From the NCBI GenBank assembly GCA_028583605.1, contig CM053332.1, forward strand, positions 25,066,692 through 25,130,691: 64,000 bases of DNA, read 5' to 3'. The position numbers and the translations under genes are program-made. The notes beneath the pieces are model-generated. The model searched no databases. It had not been told where the DNA came from and was given only the letters and a program-made list of their open reading frames with translations. The DNA is from Dastarcus helophoroides (Eukaryota; Arthropoda; Insecta; Coleoptera; Bothrideridae). Of this stretch, positions 1 through 11,100 are shown one piece after another (position 1 is the stretch's first letter; every line of letters starts with the position of its first letter).

Positions 1-3000
1 ACATCAAAATTTAACGAAATGTTACCAAGGCGTAGAAAGGACATCGATTAAAAAAAATGTTATTTTAAAAACTTCGACTTTTTTCACTTTTTTCTCAAGT
101 TTCGGCCCTTTTCTCAAAATTTCGACATTTTTCTCGAAATTTCGACTCTGAATTCACTCTCTCATTCAAAGGACATCAATTTGAAAAAAAATTATAACTG
201 AATGTTGACGTTTTCTCCTCTAAATCCCGAGATTAAAGTCGAAATTTCGACTTAAATGTCAAAATTTCGAAAAAAAAGTCAAAATTTGAAGTTTAAAGTC
301 GAAATTTCTTGAAAAAAGTTAAAATTTTCATTTTTAAATCGAAATTGAACGAAATGCTACAAATGCGTAGAAAGAGCATCGATAATAAGAATTGTTATTT
401 TTAGAAATTTCGACTTTTTTCTCAAACTATAACTCTTTTCTCAAATTTCGAGTTTTTTTCAATTTTCTGGAAATTTCAACTTTTTCGAAATGGTACAAAG
501 GCGTAGAAAGGATATCGATTTTAGAAAATTTCGAATTTTTTTCTCAAATTTCGATTTTAAGCTCGAAATTTCGACTTTTTTCTCGAAATTTCGAAATTTT
601 GGCTTTTTTCTCAAATTCGATTTTCTCTTGAAATTTCGACCTTTTTCTCGAAAATTCGTTTTTTTTCTCAAATTTCGACTTCTTTCTCTTTTTTTTTAAA
701 CTGAAAATTTGGACTTGTTTTCTCGAAATTTCGACTTTTTCCTCGAAATTTCGTCTCTTTTCTCGAAATTTCGGCTTTTTTCTCGAAATTTCGACTTTTT
801 TTTCTCTCTTTTTTTTAAACTGAAAATTTCAACTTGCTTTTTCTCGAAATTCGACTCTCTTTTACAAATTTTGACTTTTTTCTCGAAATTTCGACTGTTT
901 TTCTCGAAATTTTGACTTTTTTCTCGAGATTTTGACTTTTTTCTCGAAATTTCGACTTTTTTCTCAAAATTTTAAATTTTTTCTCGAAATCTTGACATTT
1001 TTCTTAAATTTCGACTACTTTCACGAAATCTCGACTTTTTTTCTTAAATTTCGTCTTTTTTCTCGAAATTTCGGCTTTTTTCTCGAAATTTCTACTTTCT
1101 TTTCTCTCTTTTTTTTAAACTGAAAATTTCAACTTGTTTTTTCTCGAAATTCGACTCTTTTTTGCAAATTTTGACTTTTTTCTCGAAATTTCGACTTTTT
1201 TTCTCGAAATTTTGACTTTTTTCTCGAGATTTTGACTTTTTTCTCGAAATTTCGACTTTTTTCTCAAAATTTTAAATTTTTTCTCGAAATCTTGACATTT
1301 TTCTTAAATTTCGACTACTTTCTCGAAATCTCGACTTTTTTTCTTAAATTTCGTCTTTTTTCTCGAAATTTCGGCTTTTTTCTCGAAATTTCTACTTTTT
1401 TTTCTCTATTTTTTTTAAACTGAAAATTTCCACCTTTTTTTTTCTCGAAATTCGACTCTTTTTTGCAAATTTTGACTTTTTTCTCGAAATTTCGACTTTT
1501 TTTCTCGAAATTTTGACTTTTTTCTCGAGATTTTGACGTTTTTCTCGAAATTTCGACTTTTTTCTCAAAATTTTAAATTTTTTCTCGAAATCTTGACATT
1601 TTTTTTAAATTTCGATTATTTTCTCGAAATCTCGACTTGTTTTCTTAAATTTCGACTTTTTTCTCGAATTTTCGACTTTTTTCGCAAATTTTGACTTTTT
1701 TCTCGAAATCTCGACTTTTTTCTTAAATTTCGACTTTTTTTTTGAAATATTTCCAAATTTCAACTTTAAACTCAAAGTTTCGATTTTTTTCTCAAAATTT
1801 CGGTTTTTTTTTGCAATTTTTGGCTTTTTTTCCCGAAATTTCGACTTTTTTCTCGAAATTTCGTTCCTTTCTTCCTCACTTTTTATCTATTTTCTCAAAT
1901 ATCGACTTTTTTCTCGCAATTTTGACCATATTATGTAAAAATTTCGACATTTTTCTCGAATTTCGACTTTTTTTTCGGAATTTCGACTTTTTCTCGAAGT
2001 TTCAAAGTACGTTTTTCTCAAATTTCGACTTTTTTTTTGAAATTTCGACCTCAATCTCAAAATATCGCGAAATTTCGACTTTATTTTCGAAATCTCGACC
2101 TTTTTTTTTTCGAAATATTTCAAAATTTCGACTTTTTTCTCAAAATTTTGGCGTCTTTCTCAAATTTCGACTTTTTCTCAAATTTCGACTTTTTCTCGAA
2201 ATTTTGCCTTTTTTTTTCTTGAAATTTCGACTTTTTTTGCAAATTTTGTCTTTTTTTTCAAAATTTCGGCTTTTTTCTCGAAATTTCGACTTTTTTCTCG
2301 AAATTTCGACTTTTTTTCCCAAAATTTTAAGTTTTTTCTCGAAATCTCGACATTTTTCTTAAGTTTCGACTTTTTTCTCGAAATCACGACTTTTTTCTCG
2401 AATTTTCGACTTTTTTCGCAAATTTTGACTTTTTTCTCCAAATTTCGACTTTTTTCTCGAAATTTTGACTTTTTTCTCGAAATTTCAACTTTAAACTCAA
2501 AGTTTCGACTTTTTCTCTCAAAATTTCGTACTTTTTTCGCAATTTTTGACTTTTTTTTCTCGAAATTTCGACTTTTTTCTTGAATTTTCGACTTTTTTTC
2601 GCAAATTTTGACTTTTTTCCCGAAATATCGATTTTTTTTCTCGAAATCTCGACTTTTTTTCTTAAATTTCGACTTTTTTCTTGAAATATTTCGAAATTTC
2701 AACTTTAAACTCAAAGTTTCGACTTTTTTTCTCAAAATTTCGACTTTTTTCGCAATTTTTGACTTTTTTTCTCAAAATTTCCACTTTTTTCTCGAATTTT
2801 TAACTTTATTCTCGAAATCTCGACTTTTTTCTTATATTTCGATTTTTTTCTTGAAATATTTCGAAATTTCAACTTTAAATTCAAAGTTTCGACTTTTTTC
2901 CTCAAAATTTCGACTTTTTGCGCAATTTTAGACTTTTTTTTCTCGAAATTTCGACTTTTTTCTTGAAATTACGACTTTTTTCTCGAAATCTCAACTTTTT

Positions 3001-4743
3001 TCTTAAATTTCGACTTTTTTCTTGAAATATTTCGAAATTTCAACTTTAAATTCAAAGTTTCGACTTTTTTTCTCAAAATTTCGACTTTTTTTTCGCAATT
3101 TTTGACTTTTTCTCGAAATATTGACTTTTCTCGAAATTTCGTTCTTTTTTTTTCCTCAATTTTTGACTATTTTCTCAAATATCCACTTTTTTTCGAAATT
3201 TCAACTGTTTTCGCGAAATCTCGACTTTTTTCTCGAAATCTCGACTTTTTTTTTCGAAATTTCGACTTTTTTCTCAAAATTTTGACGTCTTTCTCAAATT
3301 TCGACTTTTTTTCTCGAAGTTTCGTTTCTTTTTCTCTCAAATTTCGACTTTTTCTCGAAATTTGGACTTTATTATCGAAATTTGAACTTTTTTCCCGAAA
3401 TGTCAAATATTATCTCAAATTTCAACTTTTTTCGCGAAATCTAGACTTTTTTCTCGAAATCTCGACTTTTTTCTCGAAATCTCGACTTTTTTTTCCGAAA
3501 TATTTCGAAATTTCGACTTTTTTCTCAAAACTTTGGCGTCTCTCAAATTTCGACTTTTTTTCTCGAAGTTTCGTTTTTTCTCTCAAATTTCGACTTTTTC
3601 TCGAAGTCTTGAATTTTATCTAAAATTTTAACTTTTTTATTGAAATATTTAGAAATTTAAACTTTTTTCTCGAAATTTCAACGTTTTCTTCAAATTTCGA
3701 CTTTTTTCTCGAAATTTCGACCTTAATCTGAAAAGTTCAATTTTTTTCTCGAAGTTTCGTTTTTTTTTCTCAGTTTTCAACTTTCTTCTTAACTGTCGAT
3801 TTTTTTCTCGAAATTTAGACCTTAATATCAAAATTTCGATATTATTCTCGAAATTTCGACTTTTTTGTAGAAATTTTGACTTTTTCCTTAAATTTAGACC
3901 TTTTTCTCGAAATTTCCACTTTATAAGATCGAAATTTCCACCTTATAAGGTCGAAATTTCGACCTATTTTTTAAATTTCGATTTTTTTTCTCGAAACTTT
4001 GATCTTAATCACGGAATTTCGATCTAAAATTCGAAATTTCGACTTTTTTCTTGAAATTTCAACTTTAATCTCGAAATTTCTAAAAAAAAGCAAAATTTGC
4101 TAATTAAAAATAGCAATTATTCAACGCAACCTACTACCAACTGTCAAGATTATTGGGAAAGTGGAGTGGTGAACGCAACTGTGATCTGCCTAATTTATCC
4201 ATAGAGTATAGAAATTTCGACTTATTCTCGAAATTTCGAGAAAAAATTCGATATCAATCTCGGAATTTTAAGAAAAAGGTAGAAATTTCGAGAAAAAAGT
4301 CGAATTTTCGAAGAAAAAGTCGAAATTTTGGGTGTAAAGTCGAAATTTTGGGTGTAAAGTCGAAATTTCGAGTTTAAAGCTGAAATTTCGAGTTTAAAGC
4401 CGAAATTTCGAGTTTAAAGCCGAAATTTCGAGTTTAAATCCGAAATTTCGAGATAAAGGTCGAAATTTTAAGAAAAAGTCGACATTTCGAAAAAAAATGG
4501 AAATTGCGAGAAAAAAGTCGAAATCTCTAAAGATATTTTTTTCTAATCAATATCCTTTTTACGCTTTTGTAAAATGTCGAAATGTCTAAATATAATTTTT
4601 TTAAATCAATGTCTTTCCACGCTTTTGTAAAATGTCGACTTTAAACTCGAAATGTCGACTTTGAATTCGAAATTTCGACTATTTTCTCGAAAATTCGACT
4701 TTAACCTTGAAATGTCAAGAAAAATGTCGAAATTTTGGGTAAT
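1..4743. repeat. 21-bp AT-rich satellite, block 1 (HSE-like monomer)
   Basis: Degenerate tandem repeat of about 21 bp with consensus TTTTTTCTCGAAATTTCGAC. Monomers often hold TTCTCGAAATTTC, a perfect trimeric heat-shock-element pattern (for example 720-732). Longer homogenised stretches occur at 850-1130, 1140-1430 and 1440-1700. A secondary motif, GGCGTAGAAAGGACATCGAT, recurs near 30, 370 and 500. From about 4220 the monomers are inverted. The many apparent Phe/Arg/Ser-rich frames here are artefacts. Confidence 0.93.
4125..4210. repeat. Core-1 segment of the satellite-bearing hAT-type family
   Basis: About 85 bp (CTACTACCAACTGTCAAGAT ... CTGCCTAATTTA) that recurs at 40797-40880 and, inverted, at 21835-21930, each time within the 21-bp satellite. 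It marks a fixed internal part of the same element. Confidence 0.8.
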
Positions 4744-4858
4744 AAAAAATTGAAATTAGTGAACGTTCTCTAATGCTAAGTGTCAATATTAAATTGTAAA
4801 AGGATTGGTGCTTAGATATAGTTTTATATTCTAAGGATCGGTGGGGCTCAAATGTCAT
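4744..4858. repeat. Core-2 segment of the satellite-bearing hAT-type family, truncated
   Basis: Matches 41385-41475 and, inverted, 21195-21320 (GTCAATATTAAATTGTAAAA ... ATATTCTAAG). Similarity stops at about 4858, where this copy is cut. Confidence 0.8.
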
Positions 4859-5142
4859 CTGTAAATTACCATATTTTTTAGAATGGTATTGGTACTTTGA
4901 CCGTACACCGTACTTTTGTCAGAATTACCGTATATGTATGTTAGTCCAGAGGCAAATCCAATACGCATACGGTAACTACCGTACGTATGGCAACACTGCT
5001 GTGGTGCTATTATAGTAGTTTGTTCCACTAGACACAACAGAGGTTGCTCTAACGCGTTTCGATAGCCAAGCTATCATCTTCAGAGAGATCAGTATCTTCT
5101 CAGCCTGTTCCACCAAAATAAAAACAACTTATTACACAACTA
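4859..5142. other. PIGN-1 3' flank with foldback-element remnant
   Basis: 4865-5010 has several inverted TACGGTAA/TTACCGTA words. 5034-5125 matches the inner arm of the foldback family (GGTTGCTCTAACGCGTTTCG, then CTGTTCCACCAAAA). I see no clear poly(A) signal on the minus strand before the repeats. Confidence 0.55.
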
Positions 5143-8100
5143 TTAAAGTAAATTTCTATATTTAACCGATTCATTTGTAATACATATCTTTTTATATGAT
5201 AATCTAGTTAGTAAATGAATTAACGTGTAGCCCAAAATCAAATTAAAAATAAACGTCACCATAACGATGAAATGCGATATGCTGATACCCATGAACATCC
5301 AGCTGCCGTAATTTTTTATCCTCAACAAGAAATACATCACCATTATGTCAGAGATGAAGAGTACGCCGCCGAAGAGCTTCGTAATGTCGGAACCCAAAAC
5401 TGTAACCATACCGACAAATATTATTAACGTGTACAAAAACGGAATAACAAGTTTGAAGATAATTAGGGCAGCCATAACGTAAAAGTTATAAACTGTCACA
5501 AAACACCGCACCCACATAGGATCAAATCCATTCATAGTAGCAATGCTGCCAGTTCCAAAGTAACCAACGAGGATGAGGGACATCTGATGGTCGTTAAGAT
5601 CCTTTTAATTCAGAGCAGGAGTCTCCGAACTCGGGCCGCGGACCAAACTGGTCTACCAATGTCATCAAGCTGGCCCGCGTCAGCGTTGTTGGTAAAAGTT
5701 CTATCAAACGACTAAAATTCTTTTAAACTTTCCAACTAAGCAAATTGTTCTGCTAAATCTACTAGAAGCCGAAAATTCTACTAAATCTAAAAAAAGTTGA
5801 AATATAAATCTTGTCCCATAAAACCAAGAAAGAATAAAAAGCACAACAAAGGTTGCTCTAACGCGTTTTGATAGTAAATCTTCACACTTTTCGAAAATTA
5901 TGAGTTAACTGAAAACTTTCGAAAACACAGTCAGTGTTGCCAGATTAGTAGATATTCTACTAGATTTAGTAGAAATTCTACTAATCTGGCAGATTAGTAG
6001 ATATTCTACTAGATTTAGGAGAAATTCTACTAATCTGCCAGATAAATCTAGTAGAACTAGATTTAGTAGAAATTCTACTAATCTGGCAGATTAGTAGATA
6101 TTCTACTAGATTTAGTAGAAATTCTACTAATCTGGCAACACTAACTATGCTTTCGAAAATTTTCAGTCAACTCATAATTTTCTAAAATTCTAAATACTGA
6201 AGAAAACCCGAAGAGAATTTTCAGACGAAGTCGAAATTTTAGATAATTTAAATTTTCAAGAAAGTCTTAACACTTTTTTAATAGCCAGAATAATTTAGAC
6301 AGAAATTTTTATAAAAAATTAAAATTTTGAAAAAATTTGAAACTTTCAAAAAATCGAAATTCGGGCCAATTTCAAATTTGTCGTTTTCAAAAATAGTCGA
6401 AATTTTCAATAAAAGTCGAATTTTTATTGCCAAATTTACAAAAAAAAAGGGGAAGAATTTTGAAAAAATTTGAAGTAAAAATGTTCAAAAATTCTGGAAA
6501 ACTGTCCAAATTTTGGAAAAATTCAAAATTTTAAGAAAAAAATGTCGATATTTTGAGAGCCTCAATTTGGATAAATAAGCGGAAAACTTTCAGAAAAATC
6601 CTCAAAAGAATTCGAAATTTGGCAAAAATGATGAAATTTTGAAAAATAACGGAATTTTCAACAAATTTGAAAATGGGTCAAATTTGTTATTTTCAAAAAT
6701 AGTCGAAATTTTCAACAAAAGACGAAATTTTAATGCCAACATTGACAAAAAAAAGCCATAACTTTGAAAAAATTCGAAAATTTTGAAGTTAAAATTTTCA
6801 GTAATTCTGAACAACTGTCGAAATTTTGAAAAAAATCGAAATCTTGAGAAAAAATTGTCGATATTCTGAGAGCCTCAATTTGGATAAAAAGCGCAACTTT
6901 CAAAAAAAATCCTCAAAAAAATTGAAATTTTGCAAAAATGATAAAATTTTGAAAAGAAACGAAATTTTCAAATTCGTTATTTTCAAAAATAGTCGAAATT
7001 TTCAATAAACGTCGCAATTTTAGTGCCAAAATTTTCAATAAATGGGAGAATTTTAAAAAAATTCGAAAATTTTGAAGTAAAAATTTTGAAAAATTCTGAA
7101 ACTGAAATTTTGAGAGAAAAAAATGTCGATATTTTGAGAACTTCAATTTGGCCAAAAAGCGCAAAACTTCCAGATAAATCCTCAAAAGGAATCGAAATTT
7201 TGCAAAAATGATGAAATTGTGACAAAAAAACGGAATTTCCAAAACTCTGACGCTGTCGAAACGCGTTAGAGCAACGTTTGTTGTGTTTTTTAATCATTCT
7301 TGGTTTCAGGCAGAGACTAAATAGAGTGAACGTTTCAATGCTGTCTCATGCGTTCAGTTGAAGCTAAAATGCGGGGTAGTGGGAAGCTGCATCCCACTAC
7401 TCTTGGACATGGCCGGATTAAGTTAAATTTATAAATACGAAACTTGCCGCGTAACGGTTCTAACGATTTAGATGAAACTTTAGAATTAGGGGATTTTGGA
7501 CCAATAGGATAATTTTTATAAGTGCTTTTTGGTAAAAGTTCAGGAGAACTATTTTCAAAGATATCTTGGTTTAATAGTAAAATAATTTTCTTTCAATACG
7601 CGACGCCTGTGCACAATATTGTTAAGCCGGTGCTGTAAACACGTCATGATTGCAGTGAAATGACGACGCGCGCACGCCGATAATTGAATATTTATATATT
7701 TTATTTTTACCTACCCAAAGAATGAAACTCTTGATTTTCCTTCCCTAATGTGTTCACTGAGGTTTCAACAATGATCCACAATACACTTCCCCATATTTAC
7801 AGCCCATTTTCTTAAAAAAAAAACCGATGTTAACTTCGCAAAGGTCTGTCCAATAATAAGAGGGCATTGCGAGCTAGATGGAGCTAGGCTTTCGCCAGGC
7901 TTTCAACTGGCTTCACTGCTTACCGTGTTAGGTTCAGTCTATTTAGTCTCTGGTTTCAGGGAACAAGTTCTGTATTTCAATTTTTTAGCGCATAAATAGA
8001 GTACAGAGGATGCCACCTATTTCGACTTTTGGTGGCCAGGCGGCCGAGAAATAAAACAAGTTCGACCTTGGGCACAAAGTACGTGATTTGTAACCCTAGG

Positions 8101-11100
8101 AACTGGAGCGATCGGTATGGCCCTAAGGATCGAAAGTTTGGAGACCCCTGATTTAAAGCATAAACTAATTCTAATTAGGCAGTACCCGGTTTGATTGAAA
8201 ATAATTTGCTATTCATCCCATTTATGAGAATTTTTTCGACTCGTCAAACTTGGAGAATTCGTTTCCGGTAGCAAAATTTTTCCCGACCATTTAATTGAAA
8301 TTAGTTTTTTGTATGTAATACGTCAATATTGCAACGTCAACGTTACAACATAAAAGGATACAAGTGTGAGGCTCATTCTCAAATTATTCATTGGCGTCGT
8401 CGACATTTGCTGATATTTCTTTCCAAATTCGTAATAATCCAAAGAGGCGACCGTAGATTGCGTTTCCACCAGAAGCCAATATCCGATCACTAGCGTGTAC
8501 ATCGCCAAAAACAAAATTTCGTAAGCCATCGATGTCATCATGTAAAACGGGGCCAAAGCCAGAAACATGGCCGCCGTCCTGATTGGTATCAACTTCGGGC
8601 TTTTTGGGAACAGGATCATCGGAATCGCTAAAAATTCGTCGTTTAAGTCGAGATCAAAATAAAAATGTCGCCTAGATAGATGGATGGATGAATGGATAGG
8701 TAGATAGTTAGATAGACAGATAGATAGGTAGATTGGTAGTTAGGTAGATAGGTAGGTAGATAGGTGGGTGGGGAGGTAGGTAGATAGGTAGGTAGGTAGG
8801 TAGATAGGTAAGTAGATAGGTAGGTAATTAGGTAGATAGGTAGGTAGGTAGTTAGATAGGTAGGTAGGTAGGTAAATAGGTAGATAGATAGTTAGATAAG
8901 TAGACAGATAGGTAGCTAGGAAGGTAGATAGGTAGGTAGATAGATATACAGGGTGTTACAAAAGTCCGGGCCGCTACTTCAGGAGCATATTCTGCACATT
9001 AAAATATGAAAAATGTTGAAATACATTTTTTTCTTTAAATTGCCTCCTAACGGAGATATGACCATTTAAAGATGGCGCCCCTAAAGTGGTTTTTTTTACT
9101 ACAAAAAGTTAACGGTTAGTAGCAAAGTCATGAAATTGGGCAAGCAGTTAAAGAATTGGATTAGGCATATTCTCATGTAACATATTTTTTAAATAAGCAG
9201 TAGCGTGGTGTGTAGGGGGTTGCCCGCGATTATTTTTTGCCGTAACTTTTTTGTATTGCAATATTTTGACACAAAAGTGCCATAATCGTAAAAAGCAACA
9301 TTTTTTATACAAAAAAGGTACTCTTTCTCAAAGTCGCTAAAAGTAACCGTTTCCGAGAAAAAGGCGTTTAAATAATCCTATCCCGTCTTCGAAATTCTAA
9401 CTAATTTGTATAAGAAAAAATAAGTTGGTCATGCAAACTGATCGTAAAGAAAACAATTGTACTTGACAATATCTGCCAGAGATTGACGTTGTGTCACTGA
9501 TAAAATTTGGTCGTAAGCTGTAAACTTTAGCAGTTTTTGTTGTCAATAGTAAGTGTAGTAGTTTTTTAACTTTTCATTATTTTGATAAAATGGACTATTC
9601 AAATCAAGAAATGACCGATATGCATTTAATGTACGGGCTTGCAAATTGCAATCGTGCTGAAGCAAGACGGCTTTATGCTGAACGTTTTCCTAATAGACAC
9701 CTACCAGGAGAAAAATTGTTCCAGAAAATTCATGCTCGTTTAGGTGAAACAGGAAATTTTGTTTTCAAAGGCGAACGTGTTGGAAGGTCAAACGCAGAAG
9801 TTGCTAATTTAGAGGAGCGTGTGCTTCAACGAGTTGAAGAAGATCCATGTGTCAGCACTAGACAACTTTCTTTAGCCGAAGGAGTAAATCACGTAACTAT
9901 CTGGCGAATTTTGAAATTTTACCAATTTTACCCCTATCATTTTCAAAGAGTGCAAGGGTTACTTGCTGCTGATTATCCTCCAAGAATAGAATTTTGCAAC
10001 TGGCTATTGCATAAGATCGCTGAAAATGAGAACTTTCCATCGCTCATATTATTTACGGACGAAGCGGGTTTTACCAGAAACGGGATACTTAACTTTCACA
10101 ACATGCATCAGTGGCAAGTTGAAAATCCCAATGCAGTTATTCAGTCGAGACATCAGCAACATTTTTCACTTAACATTTGGGGAGGAATAATAGGGGACTC
10201 TATAATTGGACCGTTTTTTTTACCTCATAGGTTAACAGGAGCATCATATAGACATTTTTTGCAAACAGAGTTACCCGTGTTACTTGAAAATGTTCCACTC
10301 ATAACAAGACAGCGAATGTGGATAATGCACGATGGGACACCTGCCCATTTTAGTGCAGTTGCTAGGGAATTCTCAAATAACAACTATCATCAACGATGGA
10401 TAGGTCGAGGAGGTCCGATACCATGGCCAGCTAGGTCTCCTGACCTCAACCCACTCGATTTCTACTTATGGGGACATCTAAAGCAGATCGTCTACTCCAC
10501 ACCAGTTGACAATATCAATGATCTTCGTGAACGAATTGAAAATGGGTTCAACCAGATTCACAATACACCAGGCATTTGCGAAAGAGTAAGGAGTTCCCTT
10601 AGAAGACGAGCCGAGCAATGTATTGCTGCAGGGGGCAGTAATTTCGAACACTTGCTTTGATTTTTTTTTTCTTAATTTTGTACTATTTTTATATCAATGC
10701 AGTTAGTAGTGGATAAATTAGAAATTTGCAAAACGAATTCTAATAAATGCAACAATTTTGTTTAAACGCTTTTTTCTCGGAAACGGTTACTTTTAGCGAC
10801 TTTGAGAAAGAGTACCTTTTTTGTATAAAAAATGTTGCTTTTTACGATTATAGCACTTTTGTGTCGAAATATTGCAATACAAAAAAGTTACGGCAAAAAA
10901 TAATCGCGGGCAACCCCCTACACACCACGCTACTGCTTATTTAAAAAATATGTTACATGAGAATATGCCTAATCCAATTCTTTAACTGCTTGCCCAATTT
11001 CATGACTTTGCTACTAACCGTTAACTTTTTGTAGTAAAAAAACCACTTTAGGGGCGCCATCTTTAAATGGTCATATCTCCGTTAGGAGGCAATTTAAAGA

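Larger units (their letters stand above)
5800..8000. mobile_element. Foldback element copy with AT-rich interior, split by a MITE
   Basis: Left arm 5800-5872 (CTTGTCCC ... GTTGCTCTAACGCG). The right arm runs from about 7250 to 7310 (ACGCGTTAGAGCAACG ... TTGGTTTCAGG) and resumes at 7953-8000 after the inserted MITE. The interior, 5873-7249, holds a palindrome array and a long tandem repeat. Confidence 0.7.
5616..8150. mobile_element. Old non-autonomous hAT-type element hosting nested insertions
   Basis: Left end CAGGAGTCTCCGAACT at 5616 pairs with right end GTTTGGAGACCCCTG ending at 8150, the widespread hAT TIR CAGGGGTCTCCAAACT. Flanks ATTCAGAG and ATTTAAAG agree at 6 of 8 bases, as a decayed 8-bp duplication would. 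The ends carry GGCCCGCG-type words usual for such elements. It lies wholly in PIGN-1 intron 10 and encloses a foldback element and a second hAT MITE. Confidence 0.7.

Noticed and set aside
392..4377. Many Phe-, Arg-, Ser- and Lys-rich frames here and at 21-24.8 and 37-41.7 kb
   Set aside because: All are the 21-bp satellite; both strands and several frames are open together.
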